From NCBI GenBank assembly GCA_050181465.1, contig JBFXDD010000025.1, positions 4,198-68,197 on the forward strand: a stretch of 64,000 nt of DNA, in the 5' to 3' direction. This DNA comes from JACRLW01 sp050181465. GTDB taxonomy: Bacteria; Planctomycetota; UBA1135; UBA2386. Within the stretch, counting starts at the first letter, position 1. Each line of letters starts with the position of its first letter. A model generated the notes under the pieces. That model was not told where the DNA came from and searched no databases. It worked only from the letters and a program-made list of their open reading frames with translations. This document shows positions 45,433 through 55,227 of the stretch, piece by piece. The position numbers and the translations under genes were made by a program.

Positions 45433-45474
45433 GGCGGGGATGGTATTCGACTTCCTCGTGACGGCGGCTGAGCA

Positions 45475-46035
45475 TCACTTCGGCGGCAGCGGCGCGGGCA
45501 CTCGATTCACGATGGGTGGGATCGACAACAGGTACGCATGGATCGCGCGGAGATCGTCGTCGGTCATGTTGGCGTAGACCTCGGCGGGCATCGGCGGCAA
45601 CAGCGGCCGTCCACTGCCTTGGTGCCGGCCGTTGCGGATGGTGCGGATGAAGTCATCGGCGGTCCATTTGCCGAGGCCGGTCTCCGGGTCGGGAGTCAGA
45701 TTGCTCGAGAAGCTCACGCCCCACGGGCCGGTCCACGCGGTCATGGTCGATGTCGTGCGTACCGGCCAATCGGGGTCGAGCTTCGGTACCGGACCGAGTT
45801 GGAAGCCTTCGGGATGGCCGGAGAGCAATCGATCGAGATCCGGCGTCGGACCGTCGGGTCCCATCTTCCAAGGCGTGTGGCAGTCGGTGCACGCCGAGGT
45901 GTTGACCAGATAGCGACCACGTTCGACGAGTCCGTTCTCGTCGGTGGCATTCCAGACGCCGGTGGCGAACGCGGCGGCGGCGATGAGCGATGCGGCAACG
46001 GCGCCGTACATCGCGAGGAGTGCGAGCTTGTTCAT
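45475..46035 (-). CDS. Exported monohaem cytochrome c
   Basis: 186 residues with an N-terminal signal or anchor (NKLALLAMYGAVAASLIAAAAFATGVW). One haem site CTDCH near residue 49 and a C-terminal PPMPAEVYANMTDDDLRAIHAYLLS, giving the distal Met of class-I cytochrome c. It resembles the small cytochromes that pair with dehydrogenases. Overlaps the diheme lipoprotein gene upstream by 4 bp (ATGA), so the two are a coupled electron-transfer pair. Confidence 0.88.
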   Translation of the reverse strand: MNKLALLAMYGAVAASLIAAAAFATGVWNATDENGLVERGRYLVNTSACTDCHTPWKMGPDGPTPDLDRLLSGHPEGFQLGPVPKLDPDWPVRTTSTMTAWTGPWGVSFSSNLTPDPETGLGKWTADDFIRTIRNGRHQGSGRPLLPPMPAEVYANMTDDDLRAIHAYLLSIPPIVNRVPAPLPPK

Positions 46036-46994
46036 GGTTGACGTTTGGAGGAGGGATCCTCGTTTCGATGAATCTCGGCGAGCCGTGGAAGTTCGTGTTC
46101 GATCCAGTTGGTGAGCAGCGACACACCGTCGCGGTCGATGTCGTGACGACCCAGCGGCGGCATGCGCAGCGCGCTGTCGGTTGCGGTGAGTCGGCGCAAC
46201 AACAGGGATGCGGACGGCTCCCCGATCGCGATGCGCTGCGGCGCGGTCTCCAAGCTCAGCAGCGCGGCGACTCCGACCGTCGTGGTGACCGCGGGCGCGA
46301 GGTCGAGCGCACCGTCGACCGGATGCGAGAGCTGCATGCCGAGCCCACGCAGCGGCGCGCTCGGATCGTGACAGCAGCCGCAGTTGCCGTGGAGATAGCC
46401 GATCGCCTCGGCTTCGACCGGTGAGCGCGCCGCGACGCGTGCTGCCGCGGCATAGGCTTCCGCGGCGACGCCGCGCAGGACGCCGCGCGCGGCGAGTTCG
46501 TCGATCGAATCGCGCAGCTGGAAGGTCGAGAAGCCGAGCACCGGCGTGTCGTCGGAGAAGTGGCAGATTCGGCAGTCGCGTTGCGAGCGATGATTCGGCG
46601 AGAGTCGAAACTCGTGTTCACCCGTCTGCCGCTCGTAGATCGAGAAACGCCACCCGCCGGCGGCCGTGTGCTCGAGCAGCCGCAGTTCCGTCGGTCGCTC
46701 TCCTGAGCCGTCGATCTCCTGCCACAACCTGGTTCCGACCGGGAACCGCCAGGCCGCCGGCACCGCCGCGTCGACCGCTGTACCCGGCGGTAACTCGAGG
46801 AAGCGTCGCTGCGTCGCGCCGTCCATCCAAAACGGATGCTGCGGTGCGTAGGCGATCGCATGCGGGGCGATGGTCGCGACCGCCATTGGCGCGGGTTCTC
46901 TCGCAGCGTCGCAGCCGACCAGCAAGGCCGCGGCCGTGAGCATTGCGGTCATGCGGGCCCATCGCGAAGCGGGGAGTGCGTTCGGCGGAGTCAT
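46032..46994 (-). CDS. Diheme cytochrome c-like lipoprotein
   Basis: 320 residues with a signal and lipobox LLVGC. Two CxxCH sites: RDCRICHFSD and NCGCCHDPSA. The N-terminal part (about 40-140) is a beta domain (FWMDGATQRRFLELPPG ... GWRFSIYERQTGEHEFRLSP) with the haems in the second half, a layout seen in SO2930-like diheme proteins. The end RMPPLGRHDIDRDGVSLLTNWI offers a Met ligand. Coupled to the small cytochrome by an ATGA overlap; probably passes electrons to it. Divergent from the large secreted gene at 47187. Confidence 0.82.
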   Translation of the reverse strand: MTPPNALPASRWARMTAMLTAAALLVGCDAAREPAPMAVATIAPHAIAYAPQHPFWMDGATQRRFLELPPGTAVDAAVPAAWRFPVGTRLWQEIDGSGERPTELRLLEHTAAGGWRFSIYERQTGEHEFRLSPNHRSQRDCRICHFSDDTPVLGFSTFQLRDSIDELAARGVLRGVAAEAYAAAARVAARSPVEAEAIGYLHGNCGCCHDPSAPLRGLGMQLSHPVDGALDLAPAVTTTVGVAALLSLETAPQRIAIGEPSASLLLRRLTATDSALRMPPLGRHDIDRDGVSLLTNWIEHELPRLAEIHRNEDPSSKRQP

Positions 46995-47186
46995 CGGGCA
47001 GTCGTGAATCCGGCGCGTTGCGAAGCGATGTCGCGTCCGGACCTCGGATCAAGTGCGAGATCGCGGCGAGTGTCACAGCTTAGCTCGCCAGAATTCTGGG
47101 AGCGCTGGAATCGCCCCGGACGGGTGACCTTCTCGTCCCGGCGAAATCACGTGTGACAACTGCGCCGCCCTCGCACTGGATGGGGC

Positions 47187-50100
47187 ATGACCCACTCGCT
47201 CTTCCACCGCCTGCCCGGCTTCGTGACCGCCGCGGCGCTGTCGTTGCCGGCCCTTGCGCCGACCGCGACCGCACAGACCCTCCTGCGCGACCTCACTCCT
47301 GCCACCGCTTCCTCCGCGGGTAGCCATCCCGGCGTCGCCGTTTCGCTGGGCGGCTTCGCCTGCTTCGCGGCGACCGACCCTTACGGGCGGGAACTGTGGC
47401 GCACCGACGGCACCGCGCAGGGCACCTTTCGGGTGTTCGACCTCAATCCCGGCCGTGCCAGCTCCGACCCCGAGTTGCTCACCCGAGTCGGTGATCGATT
47501 GTTCTTCGTGGCGCGCCGCGACGGAATCGGTCGCGAGCTGTGGGTGAGCGACGGCTCGTCCGCGGGCACGGCGCTGGTGGTCGACCTGGTCCGCGGCAGC
47601 GACGTCGGCGCCACGATCAGCGCGATCATCGCGTTCCGCGGGCAGGCCTGGTTCGTCGCGACGACGCCGCAGCACGGCAGCGAGCTGTGGCGCACGGACG
47701 GCACCGCGGCGGGGACAGTCCTCGTCGCCGACCTCGCGAGCGGGGTGAACTCCTCGTCCCCGGCCGACCTCGTGGTGTGGAACGACGCGTTGTGGTTCGT
47801 CGCGAGTACCGGCGCGACCGGTCGGGAGCTGTGGCGTTGCGATGGTTCCGCGGTCACCCTGCCGTTCGAACTCGTGGTCGGCTCCAGCTCGTTGTTGCCC
47901 GAAGACCTCGTGCTCGCCGGCAATCGCCTCTTCTTCACCGCGCAGCTCGCGGGTGTAGGCCGTGAATTGTGGACGAGCGACGGCACCGCTCTCGGCACGC
48001 GGCTCGTGCGTGAACTCGGCCCGGGTTCGAGCGGTGCTCTCGTCGAGCGCCTGACGCCGCTCGCCGGCCGCGTGCTGTTCTGGGCGAACGACGGCGTCAG
48101 TGGGCTCGAACCGTGGAGCAGTGACGGCTCGACGGCCGGAACCTTCCGACTCGTCGACGGCGTGCTCGGCGCGAGCGGCAGTCAGCCGACGGCGTTCGCG
48201 GCGACCAACGGCGTCGCTTACTTCGGCGTCGGTGCGAACGGCGCGTTCGATTTGATGCGCACCGACGGCACGACGGCGGGGACGACTCTCGTGCGCAGCG
48301 GCTTTCGCGTGCTGATGGAGCCGACCGCCGCGTTCGCTGGTGTCGCGTTCGCCGGACGACTGCCGACCGCGAGCACTTCGCAGCTCTGGCGCAGCGACGG
48401 CACCGCCGCTGGGACGATCGAGTTGCCGTCGACGCAACTCCTGAGCAGCAATCCGAGCAACCTCGCCGCGTTCGGCAACGCCTTGCTCTACCAGGCATCG
48501 ACCAACGACTTCGGTGCGGAACTCCTCATCAGTGACGGCACGCTCGGCGGCACTCGCATGCTCGCGGACATCGCCGGCAACCGTGGCGACACGCCGATCG
48601 GTGCGATGACGCCGCTCGGCACGCGGCTGTTCTTTGGCGCGTCCACCGCTGCGCTCGGCAACGAGCCGTGGCTCAGCGACGGCACCACGCTCGGAACCAA
48701 CGTGCTGCTCGACATCCATCCACAGGGCGGCAGTTCGTCGCCGATCAGTCCGGTGATGTGGCGCGGCGACCTGTGGTTCGGCGGCTACTGGCCGAGCAAG
48801 GGCATCGAGCTCCTGCGCACCGACGGCACCGCAGCGGGAACCACGCTCGGCATCGACGTCGAACCGGGTATCGGCAACTCGGGGCCGCGACAACTCACGC
48901 CGGTGGGGGATCGGCTGTTCTTCGTGGCGACTCGCCAGGCGGGCGTCGAACTGTTCGCGGCCGATGCCGCCGGCCAGGTCACCGCCTTCGACTTGGAACC
49001 GGGCAACAACGGCAGCCATCCGGATCGGCTCACTCCGTTGGGCAGTCGGTTGGTGTTTCGCGCGACCGATCGCAACGGCGGCAGCGAGGTCTGGAGCAGC
49101 GACGGCACGCTCGCCGGAACCGGACGTCTGGCCGACTTCGTCGCCGGGTCCGGCAGCGGCTTCTTCGATGGCTTCGCGACGCTCGGCAACCTCGCGTTCT
49201 TCAGCGCCGACGTCGCCGGTGCGGGCATCGAGCTCTGCGTGACCGACGGGACCAGCGCCGGCACGCGCCTCTTCGCCGATCTGGCGCCCGGGATCGCCGG
49301 TTCCCGCCCGGAGAGCTTCGTCACCGCCGGCAATCGCGTCTTCTTCCGTGCCTACGTGCAGGGGCTCGAAGTCGGCTTGTGGGTCACCGACGGCACGCTT
49401 GCCGGAACTCGTGCCGTGCTCGACCTGCCGGGCACCGCATCGGCGGACATCCTCGACATGGTCGCCAGCGGTGGGGAGCTCTACTTCATCTGCAACGATC
49501 GCAGCCACGGCCGCGAACTCTGGGTCAGCGACGGCACGGTCGCGGGAACGCGGCTGGTGCGAGACCTCGACGCGGGTGATGCGCACGGCGTCCTTGCCGG
49601 CACCCTCGCCGCGGTCGACGGTGGTGCGGTGGTCTTCGCCGGCCAGGACGGCAGCGAGGGACTGCAGCTCTGGCTCAGCGACGGCACCGCGCTCGGCACT
49701 CGGATGCTCGGTCGGATGGGCCTCGCCGCCGGTGCCGGTGCGGCGCTCATCGGTCGACCCAGTGCGATCGGCAGCCGGCTCTACTTCGTCGCCGACGACG
49801 GCGTGCTTGGCGAAGAGCTGTGGACCGTCGATCTCGGCACGCCGACCGGACCCTTGGCCGAGACCTTCGGCGCGAGCCAATGCCCTGGCACCGGCAATCG
49901 CGCGCCTCGCATCGCCGCGGACGGTCTGCCGCGCCTGGGCAACGCGAGCTTCGCGATCCAACTCGGCGGCGCGGCGGCTCATGCGCCGGCGGTGTGCGGG
50001 CTGTCCTTCGCGCCGTCCGGTCTGGTGATGGATCGCTGTCGCGTGCTGGTGAGTCTGCCGTTCATCAGCCTGCCGGCGGTGCTCACCGACGCGGCGGGCG

Positions 50101-50246
50101 CGGCTCGCACGCCGCTCCCGGTTCCCAACGCTCCGGCCCTCGAGGGCCTGCTGTTGTTCGCGCAGTACTTCGTCGCGGACGGCGGCGGGCAGCTCTTCGG
50201 CGCCTTTGCGCTGAGCGAGGGGCTGCGGATGCGACTGGGGCGGTAG
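47187..50246 (+). CDS. Giant secreted ELW-x-x-DGT repeat protein
   Basis: 1019 residues with a signal peptide (about 1-30). It is built from about 17-18 repeats of roughly 50 residues whose core is ELWRTDGTAAGT-like (also EPWLSDGTTLGT, GLWVTDGTLAGT, QLWLSDGTALGT) followed by DL-x-PG-x-x-S/GS and LFF-x-A. The ELW-x-x-DGT repeat family is predicted to form beta-propellers in exported proteins. The last about 120 residues, with VPNAPALEGLLLFAQYF, are the shared C-terminal module. A very long antisense frame here is a composition shadow. Function unknown; likely a surface or matrix protein. Confidence 0.88.
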   Translation: MTHSLFHRLPGFVTAAALSLPALAPTATAQTLLRDLTPATASSAGSHPGVAVSLGGFACFAATDPYGRELWRTDGTAQGTFRVFDLNPGRASSDPELLTRVGDRLFFVARRDGIGRELWVSDGSSAGTALVVDLVRGSDVGATISAIIAFRGQAWFVATTPQHGSELWRTDGTAAGTVLVADLASGVNSSSPADLVVWNDALWFVASTGATGRELWRCDGSAVTLPFELVVGSSSLLPEDLVLAGNRLFFTAQLAGVGRELWTSDGTALGTRLVRELGPGSSGALVERLTPLAGRVLFWANDGVSGLEPWSSDGSTAGTFRLVDGVLGASGSQPTAFAATNGVAYFGVGANGAFDLMRTDGTTAGTTLVRSGFRVLMEPTAAFAGVAFAGRLPTASTSQLWRSDGTAAGTIELPSTQLLSSNPSNLAAFGNALLYQASTNDFGAELLISDGTLGGTRMLADIAGNRGDTPIGAMTPLGTRLFFGASTAALGNEPWLSDGTTLGTNVLLDIHPQGGSSSPISPVMWRGDLWFGGYWPSKGIELLRTDGTAAGTTLGIDVEPGIGNSGPRQLTPVGDRLFFVATRQAGVELFAADAAGQVTAFDLEPGNNGSHPDRLTPLGSRLVFRATDRNGGSEVWSSDGTLAGTGRLADFVAGSGSGFFDGFATLGNLAFFSADVAGAGIELCVTDGTSAGTRLFADLAPGIAGSRPESFVTAGNRVFFRAYVQGLEVGLWVTDGTLAGTRAVLDLPGTASADILDMVASGGELYFICNDRSHGRELWVSDGTVAGTRLVRDLDAGDAHGVLAGTLAAVDGGAVVFAGQDGSEGLQLWLSDGTALGTRMLGRMGLAAGAGAALIGRPSAIGSRLYFVADDGVLGEELWTVDLGTPTGPLAETFGASQCPGTGNRAPRIAADGLPRLGNASFAIQLGGAAAHAPAVCGLSFAPSGLVMDRCRVLVSLPFISLPAVLTDAAGAARTPLPVPNAPALEGLLLFAQYFVADGGGQLFGAFALSEGLRMRLGR

Positions 50247-50358
50247 CGCCGGCGAGTTGGTGGCCGCCGCGGCTACGCGGGCGCGATTTCCGGTCACAGG
50301 CGCCGGCGCGCGTCCGCTGTGCCGACGTCCACCGCGGATCCTCCGATCCTCTGCGGCG

Positions 50359-52563
50359 ATGGACCGGAAACCCGCCATGCTCGACTCCCTCGTCGCTTGC
50401 CTCACGGTCCTCTGCGCGGCCCCGCAGGATCCGCCGCGACAACTCTCTGCTGCGGTGGAGGCGGTCACGCGCCGCGTGCCGCTGCACACCCACGCCGACG
50501 ACCCGGTCGGCGGTCGCTATGGGTTGTGGGCGGCCGGCCCCGACTACAAAGCGTCGTTCCATGACGGCTTCACGTTCCATCCGTACGTGAAAGACGCGCC
50601 GCGCACGCTCGGCTGGCGATGGCGCACGGCGCGCGTGACGGTCGGCGGCGATCCGCTCGACATGGAAGATCCGAAGATCTCGCACACCGATTGGCGGGTC
50701 GAGTTCCACAGCGCGGCGCTCATCGAGCGCTATGACGTTCGCGAGGCAGGAGTCGAGCAGTCCTTCGTCGTGCGGCACGCACCCGCGGTGCGGGGTGAGA
50801 TCGTGGTGGAGGGGCTCATCGTGTCCGATCTGACCGCCGATGCGAGCGCGCCGAAGGTCGGGGAACTCGTGTTCGCCGCCGACGGTGTGCCGACCCTCCG
50901 CTACGGCGCCGCGCGCGCCATCGATGCGGATCGAAGTGAATGCGAAGTGCTGACGTCTTTCGACGGCACTCGGATTCGTCTCCACGTGCCCGCCGAGTTC
51001 GTGGCCAAGGCGAGCTTCCCGCTGACGATCGACCCGTTGACGTCGCGGTTCTCGTCGCTGCTCGGTCTCCCGCCGATCGTCGAGACTTCCATCGCGTGCT
51101 CGACCGCGCCGTCGACCACGCGCGTCGCGCTGGCGACTTCGGTCCAGTTCTCGTTCACCGATCGGGATGCCTATCTGCATCAGCTCACCGACTCGCCGGG
51201 TCCGTCGCCGATCCTCATCTATTCGGACGTGACGACGAGCTGGAGCACGCGATCGATCGACCTGGCGCAGGTCGAGGGTGCGATTCGCTGGGTTCTCGCT
51301 TTCCAACGCGACTTCCAGAGCGGCAGTTCGAGCGTGCGCTGTTACGTCCATGCGCTCAACAGCACTCAACCCAACACCGGTACGCTGATCGCCGGTCCGA
51401 CCGGCAGTGATCCCAAGGTCGGTGGGATGAGCGGCAGCGGCATTCAGGCGCTGCTGGTGTATCGCGCGGCGAACGGAACCGATGCTCATCAGCGCATCCT
51501 CGACGCCCAGGTCCCCAGTCTCGGTGCTTTCGTCGTTCATCAGACCAACGCGACGAGTTGGTCGATCAGCAAGCTGCCGTCGGCGGGGACCGCGTGGTGC
51601 GTTGCATCGACGACGTCGGCGACGACTCGCATCCGGCTTCGCTTCGTCGACACCGCGGGTGCTTCGACTCCGCCGACCGAGGTGCTCGATTCCCTCGACG
51701 GCTCGCAACCGCTGGTCGACGGCGATGCCGGTCGCTTCCTCTTGGCGTGGCGCGATCAGGGGTTGGTGAACGGCACGTTGCGTCGACGTCTTCGCGTGCA
51801 GCGCTTCGATCGCGTGGGCGGCGGAGTGAGTTTCGGTGAGGTTCGTTCACTCGCGACGACCGGCATTCTGTCGGACTTCGTTCTCGCCGACATGGCGCAC
51901 GACCAGATCACGCAATCACACTGGGTGATCGCCTTCGAGCAGGTCACACCCTCGACGGGGGCGACCGCGGCAAAGGTGATGCGCACCGGCTTCCTCGGCG
52001 GCGAACTCGAGACTCTCGAAGTGAACTCCGGCGCATCGACACTCCTCGCTGCCTCCGCCCCGACGGTCGCCTACGACGGCACACCCATTCCCGGCACTCC
52101 AGAGGGCTTCGCGGTCGGCTTTCAAGCGTCGACGACCACTGCCAACAGCTCGGGGATCTATCGCCGTCTCGATCATCCAGTCCCTTCGGGCTTCACCTCG
52201 GGGACTTCGTGTGATCCCGGCATCACGCTGGGTGACGGACATCCGCCTTATCTCGGCAGCGAGTTCTACCGGATGAACTTGGCTGGAATCCCGCCGAATG
52301 CGTCCGCCTTCCTCATGCTGAGTCTGGTGTCCCGCGACATCGATCTGCTCGTCCTCGGCATGCCCGGTTGCCGACTCTTGCTGGATCCGTGGAGCACCTT
52401 CGCCGTCACCGCGGATGCCGGCGGTCTCGCCACCGTGACGCTCGCCTTGCGGGATGTGCCCGCAGTGCCCGGTGATCTCCTGGCGCAATGGCTGTGGCTG
52501 GATTCGGCCGCCAACGTGCAGGGCCTCCGCACGTCGCGGCGAGTGACTGTGCAGGTGCGGTGA
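50359..52563 (+). CDS. Large secreted protein, unknown function, with shared C-terminal module
   Basis: 734 residues from the ATG at 50359 (another ATG at 50377 also possible). A short hydrophobic signal (MLDSLVACLTVLCAAPQ). The N-terminal 240 residues are beta-rich and contain ASFPLTIDPLTSRF, a motif of cell-surface domains in which processing often follows; then several repeats of an Ig or propeller type without clear signatures. The end (DIDLLVLGMPGCRLLLDP ... VPAVPGDLLAQWLWLDSAANVQG) is the shared module. 112 bp after the repeat protein gene, possibly co-transcribed. Confidence 0.8.
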   Translation: MDRKPAMLDSLVACLTVLCAAPQDPPRQLSAAVEAVTRRVPLHTHADDPVGGRYGLWAAGPDYKASFHDGFTFHPYVKDAPRTLGWRWRTARVTVGGDPLDMEDPKISHTDWRVEFHSAALIERYDVREAGVEQSFVVRHAPAVRGEIVVEGLIVSDLTADASAPKVGELVFAADGVPTLRYGAARAIDADRSECEVLTSFDGTRIRLHVPAEFVAKASFPLTIDPLTSRFSSLLGLPPIVETSIACSTAPSTTRVALATSVQFSFTDRDAYLHQLTDSPGPSPILIYSDVTTSWSTRSIDLAQVEGAIRWVLAFQRDFQSGSSSVRCYVHALNSTQPNTGTLIAGPTGSDPKVGGMSGSGIQALLVYRAANGTDAHQRILDAQVPSLGAFVVHQTNATSWSISKLPSAGTAWCVASTTSATTRIRLRFVDTAGASTPPTEVLDSLDGSQPLVDGDAGRFLLAWRDQGLVNGTLRRRLRVQRFDRVGGGVSFGEVRSLATTGILSDFVLADMAHDQITQSHWVIAFEQVTPSTGATAAKVMRTGFLGGELETLEVNSGASTLLAASAPTVAYDGTPIPGTPEGFAVGFQASTTTANSSGIYRRLDHPVPSGFTSGTSCDPGITLGDGHPPYLGSEFYRMNLAGIPPNASAFLMLSLVSRDIDLLVLGMPGCRLLLDPWSTFAVTADAGGLATVTLALRDVPAVPGDLLAQWLWLDSAANVQGLRTSRRVTVQVR

Positions 52564-52754
52564 GGGTACGCCGAAACGCGCGCTGCCTCGACTGAGCAGG
52601 CTCGCATCACCCTGGCGGCTGAACCGGCGTGCACTCCGCGCAGTCCATGCCCCATCGACATTCGGCGATCACCGGCTGCGCGGCCGGAACGGCCGGCGTC
52701 GGAGGCGCCGAGATGACTGGATTCCAACTTCCGCCGCTGCCGCCTGATTGGGGC

Positions 52755-52936
52755 CAGCCCTGATTGTTCGTGAACGTCTGCTGCGATCGCCACGAGTCGC
52801 GCCCAGCGGCGTCGCTACGACGGCTCCTGCCTGGCAGCGTAGCTACAGCTACGCTTCGGTCGTCGACCGTCGTCGCTCCTTCCTGGGCATCGACCTGTGT
52901 CGATCTCGCGACGACGTTCACGCACAATCCGGGCTA
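52755..52936 (-). repeat. 182-bp palindromic element, copy F
   Basis: A complete copy in the orientation of copy A. The left tip has drifted (CAGCCCTGA) while the right tip is intact (ATCCGGGCTAG). The centre AGCGTAGCT-AC-AGCTACGCT is intact. The right tip provides the TAG stop codon of the membrane protein gene at 52934-53971, so the element lies at or in its 3' end. Confidence 0.9.
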
Positions 52937-53971
52937 GCGATCTCTTGGATTGCGGATGGCGTGCAAGACCGACTCCGGCCAAATGGAATCCGGGACTCGC
53001 GCGCTGATCCGCCAGGGGCCGGACTGCCACCAGAAACTGACGTAGTGATCCTGTGGGTGATCGCGGAACGAGCCAGCCGTCGTCACACCGATGCGACGAG
53101 GGTCCCAACCGTCCGGGGAGTGGCCGATGTCGGGCTGGTCGATCCGGATTCGAATCGTGCCGTCGGCGATGTGTCGGGCGAAGTCGGGAAGGATCGCGAA
53201 GAACCCGGAGCGAGCCGCAACGGCGCTGTTGAATTGCCGAGTCTCTCGCAGCAAGCGAGCGGGATCGCCAGCGAGGCGGCGGCGCATGCTCGCTTTGGTT
53301 CCTTCATTGGCATTGTGCTCCGAGCAATAGGTGATGAACTGCTCGCCGAGAACCAACGTCGTGACGAAGTAGGTCTCCGACATTTCGCGGGCAGACAGCC
53401 CGCCGAGCGGCGAGATCGGTGCGCGGTCCTGGGCAGCATTCAGCGCATCTACGAACTCGGCCTCCGTGCACTCGGTGCGAACCACGTCCAAGACTTCGGC
53501 GAGATAGGCGTTGCGCGCCGCTCGCGGGTCGGCCGTAGCCGCGGCGGAAAGCTCTGGGCCGGCGGCCACGCTGTGCGAAGTCTCCTGGTCCGCTTCGCGT
53601 ACGTCGCAGCAATCCGCCGGCGCTGGTTCCGCATCGACAGTCCGAAGCTCACTCTCAGCAACGACGGCATCGCGACTCGAAATCCGCTCGATCCGCGGCG
53701 ACTTGGTCGTCGACTCGCCGGGCTCCGAGCGCGTGCGCGCGACGAGCGCAGCTACTCGGGGCTCCAACTCGTCATATGTGATGGAACGTCTCCACAGCAG
53801 GGCTGTGAACGCCAGCAGCGCCACCGAACTGCTCAGGACGACCCACCCCAGCATGCGAGTCTTGCCAGTACGGCCCGGGCTCGAACCAAACTCCGCGAGA
53901 TCGTTGCTCACTGGCATGGCGGTGGTGTGAATGGCGGGGTTGGACTCTGGCCGCTCTCTCTCACTCGCCAT
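52934..53971 (-). CDS. Single-pass membrane protein, 3' end formed by the repeat
   Basis: 345 residues from the ATG at 53971; an internal ATG at 53917 is an alternative. One membrane helix (about 41-59, MLGWVVLSSSVALLAFTAL) is followed by a likely periplasmic part with a coiled-coil region, a Cys pair (DCCD) and a helical C-terminal domain (AYLAEVLDVVRTECTEAEFV ... FVTTLVLGEQFITYCSEHN). Unknown family. The ATG overlaps the end of the frame upstream by 11 bp (ATGGCGAGTGA), typical of coupled genes. The stop TAG comes from the CTAG tip of repeat copy F, so the native C-terminus may be longer. Confidence 0.75.
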   Translation of the reverse strand: MASERERPESNPAIHTTAMPVSNDLAEFGSSPGRTGKTRMLGWVVLSSSVALLAFTALLWRRSITYDELEPRVAALVARTRSEPGESTTKSPRIERISSRDAVVAESELRTVDAEPAPADCCDVREADQETSHSVAAGPELSAAATADPRAARNAYLAEVLDVVRTECTEAEFVDALNAAQDRAPISPLGGLSAREMSETYFVTTLVLGEQFITYCSEHNANEGTKASMRRRLAGDPARLLRETRQFNSAVAARSGFFAILPDFARHIADGTIRIRIDQPDIGHSPDGWDPRRIGVTTAGSFRDHPQDHYVSFWWQSGPWRISARVPDSIWPESVLHAIRNPRDR

Positions 53972-54309
53972 CGAGAATGACCCCGCAAACCTGCTCTCGC
54001 GCGTACACCGACGGCGCCCAGCAGATCGCGAGTTCGCATGTCTCGGTCATCCTGCCGCTGCTTCGCTCGCAGACACTCGAACTCCAAGTTCCGCGTGAAG
54101 CCGAACAGGATACTCGCGGTGGTGCCCTCGGGCGTCACGATCGTTCGCTCTTCTTCAAACGCTAGCTTGTCTTGCCATTCCCAAACGCGACAGCAGGTCT
54201 CCTGTGCCATTTCCGCGGGCTCGGTCCGTTGAATGCGTCGTCGTCGCCGGCGTGCCTCGAACTGTTGCGGAGCCTGACTCCAAGGGATCCATCTCGCTTC
54301 CTCGTTCAT
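53961..54309 (-). pseudogene. Small gene with a frameshift near 54035
   Basis: From the ATG at 54309 one frame gives about 90 codons with good codon use (ending TIVTPEGTTASILFGFTRNL, EFECLRAK). After about 54035 that frame loses GC-rich third positions, while another frame takes over (MTETCELAICWAPSVYAREQ, VCGVILDGE) and stops at 53961, overlapping the start of the next gene as coupled genes do. The original frame would instead run to 53908. The simplest reading is a one-base indel, either real or a sequence error. No known family. Confidence 0.5.
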
Positions 54310-54573
54310 GGAAGGTGCCTGTGGAGATCCGCATGCGGTGGTTGGGACAGCGTCTACGCCACAATGGCGAGACGACCGAGTCGCATGCCCAATCGACCCG
54401 GACCCTAGCTTCGGCGGAGAATGCGATCAAGGTTGGTCGACCGCGGAGTGTCGACCTTCCTGGTCCGCCGCGTCCGCTTCTCGCCCTGCGGGCGGCGTTT
54501 CGAACCCCACGCGCGATCCCGCAAGAGGGAGGCCGGCAGCCGATACCGGCGCCCGCGACCGCCGCGCCGTCGA

Positions 54574-55227
54574 CTACCCGAGTTCCCAGGCAGCGCGATG
54601 CGAAGTCAGGATGATCGCGTTCCCCAGGGCGTGCAGCGCGATCGGGACCCAGGCGGCACCGCTCCGCAAGAACGCCCACGCGAGCAGGAAGCCGGCGAGC
54701 AAATTGTCGGGTGCAGCATTGCCGTAGGCGAGGTGCAGCCCGCCGAAGGTGAGTCCGCTGATTGCGACGATCGACTTCGTTCGAAGGCCCGCGGCATGGA
54801 GACCGCTGCACAACGCGACGCGATAGCTGCCCTCTTCGAAGAGGGGCGTCCAGCCGACCGCCCAGACCAGACGTGACGGGAACTCCGCAGGTGACAGCTT
54901 GGGTACCGATCCGAGTGCGTCGATCGACCAATCGATGCACAGCGCCAGGCCGGCGAGTGCCGTGAGTACGACCGCACAGAGCGCGAAGAAGCGAAGCCAG
55001 TACGTGGGACTCGGTCGCGGTCGCAGGACGAAACCGATTCGGCGACGATCTCCGCGCGACAGCGCGAACAGCAAGCTGATCGCCGCGCCGGCCAGTCCGA
55101 GGCGTAGGTTGCGATCCGACCCGTAGCCGAGACACACCAAGGTCAGGTCGGCGATGACGGCGAGCATGCCGACCGTCGCGCATGGCCAGCCTCGGTGCCT
55201 GGTTGGCGTGCTCGCAGGATCGCTCAT
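54574..55227 (-). CDS. CPBP-family intramembrane glutamic protease
   Basis: 217 residues from the ATG at 55227, about six membrane segments. The CPBP (Abi/Rce1-like) signature is complete: EEGSYR (E131, E132, R136), FGGLHLAYG (H165) and HALGN (H199, N203). The family cleaves CAAX-type or other membrane peptides, and many bacterial members process bacteriocins or act in immunity. It begins at the stop of the alcohol dehydrogenase gene with a 4-bp overlap, so the two are co-expressed, though no functional link is known. Confidence 0.9.
   Translation of the reverse strand: MSDPASTPTRHRGWPCATVGMLAVIADLTLVCLGYGSDRNLRLGLAGAAISLLFALSRGDRRRIGFVLRPRPSPTYWLRFFALCAVVLTALAGLALCIDWSIDALGSVPKLSPAEFPSRLVWAVGWTPLFEEGSYRVALCSGLHAAGLRTKSIVAISGLTFGGLHLAYGNAAPDNLLAGFLLAWAFLRSGAAWVPIALHALGNAIILTSHRAAWELG

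Noticed and set aside
47073..50489. Antisense open frame of more than 1100 codons opposite the ELW repeat gene
   Set aside because: Very rich in Arg, Ala, Glu and Gly with repeats mirroring the sense gene; no signal or domain. It is a composition shadow of a GC-rich repeat gene.
53961..54309. Programmed ribosomal frameshift
   Set aside because: No slippery sequence or downstream structure could be identified at the switch point.
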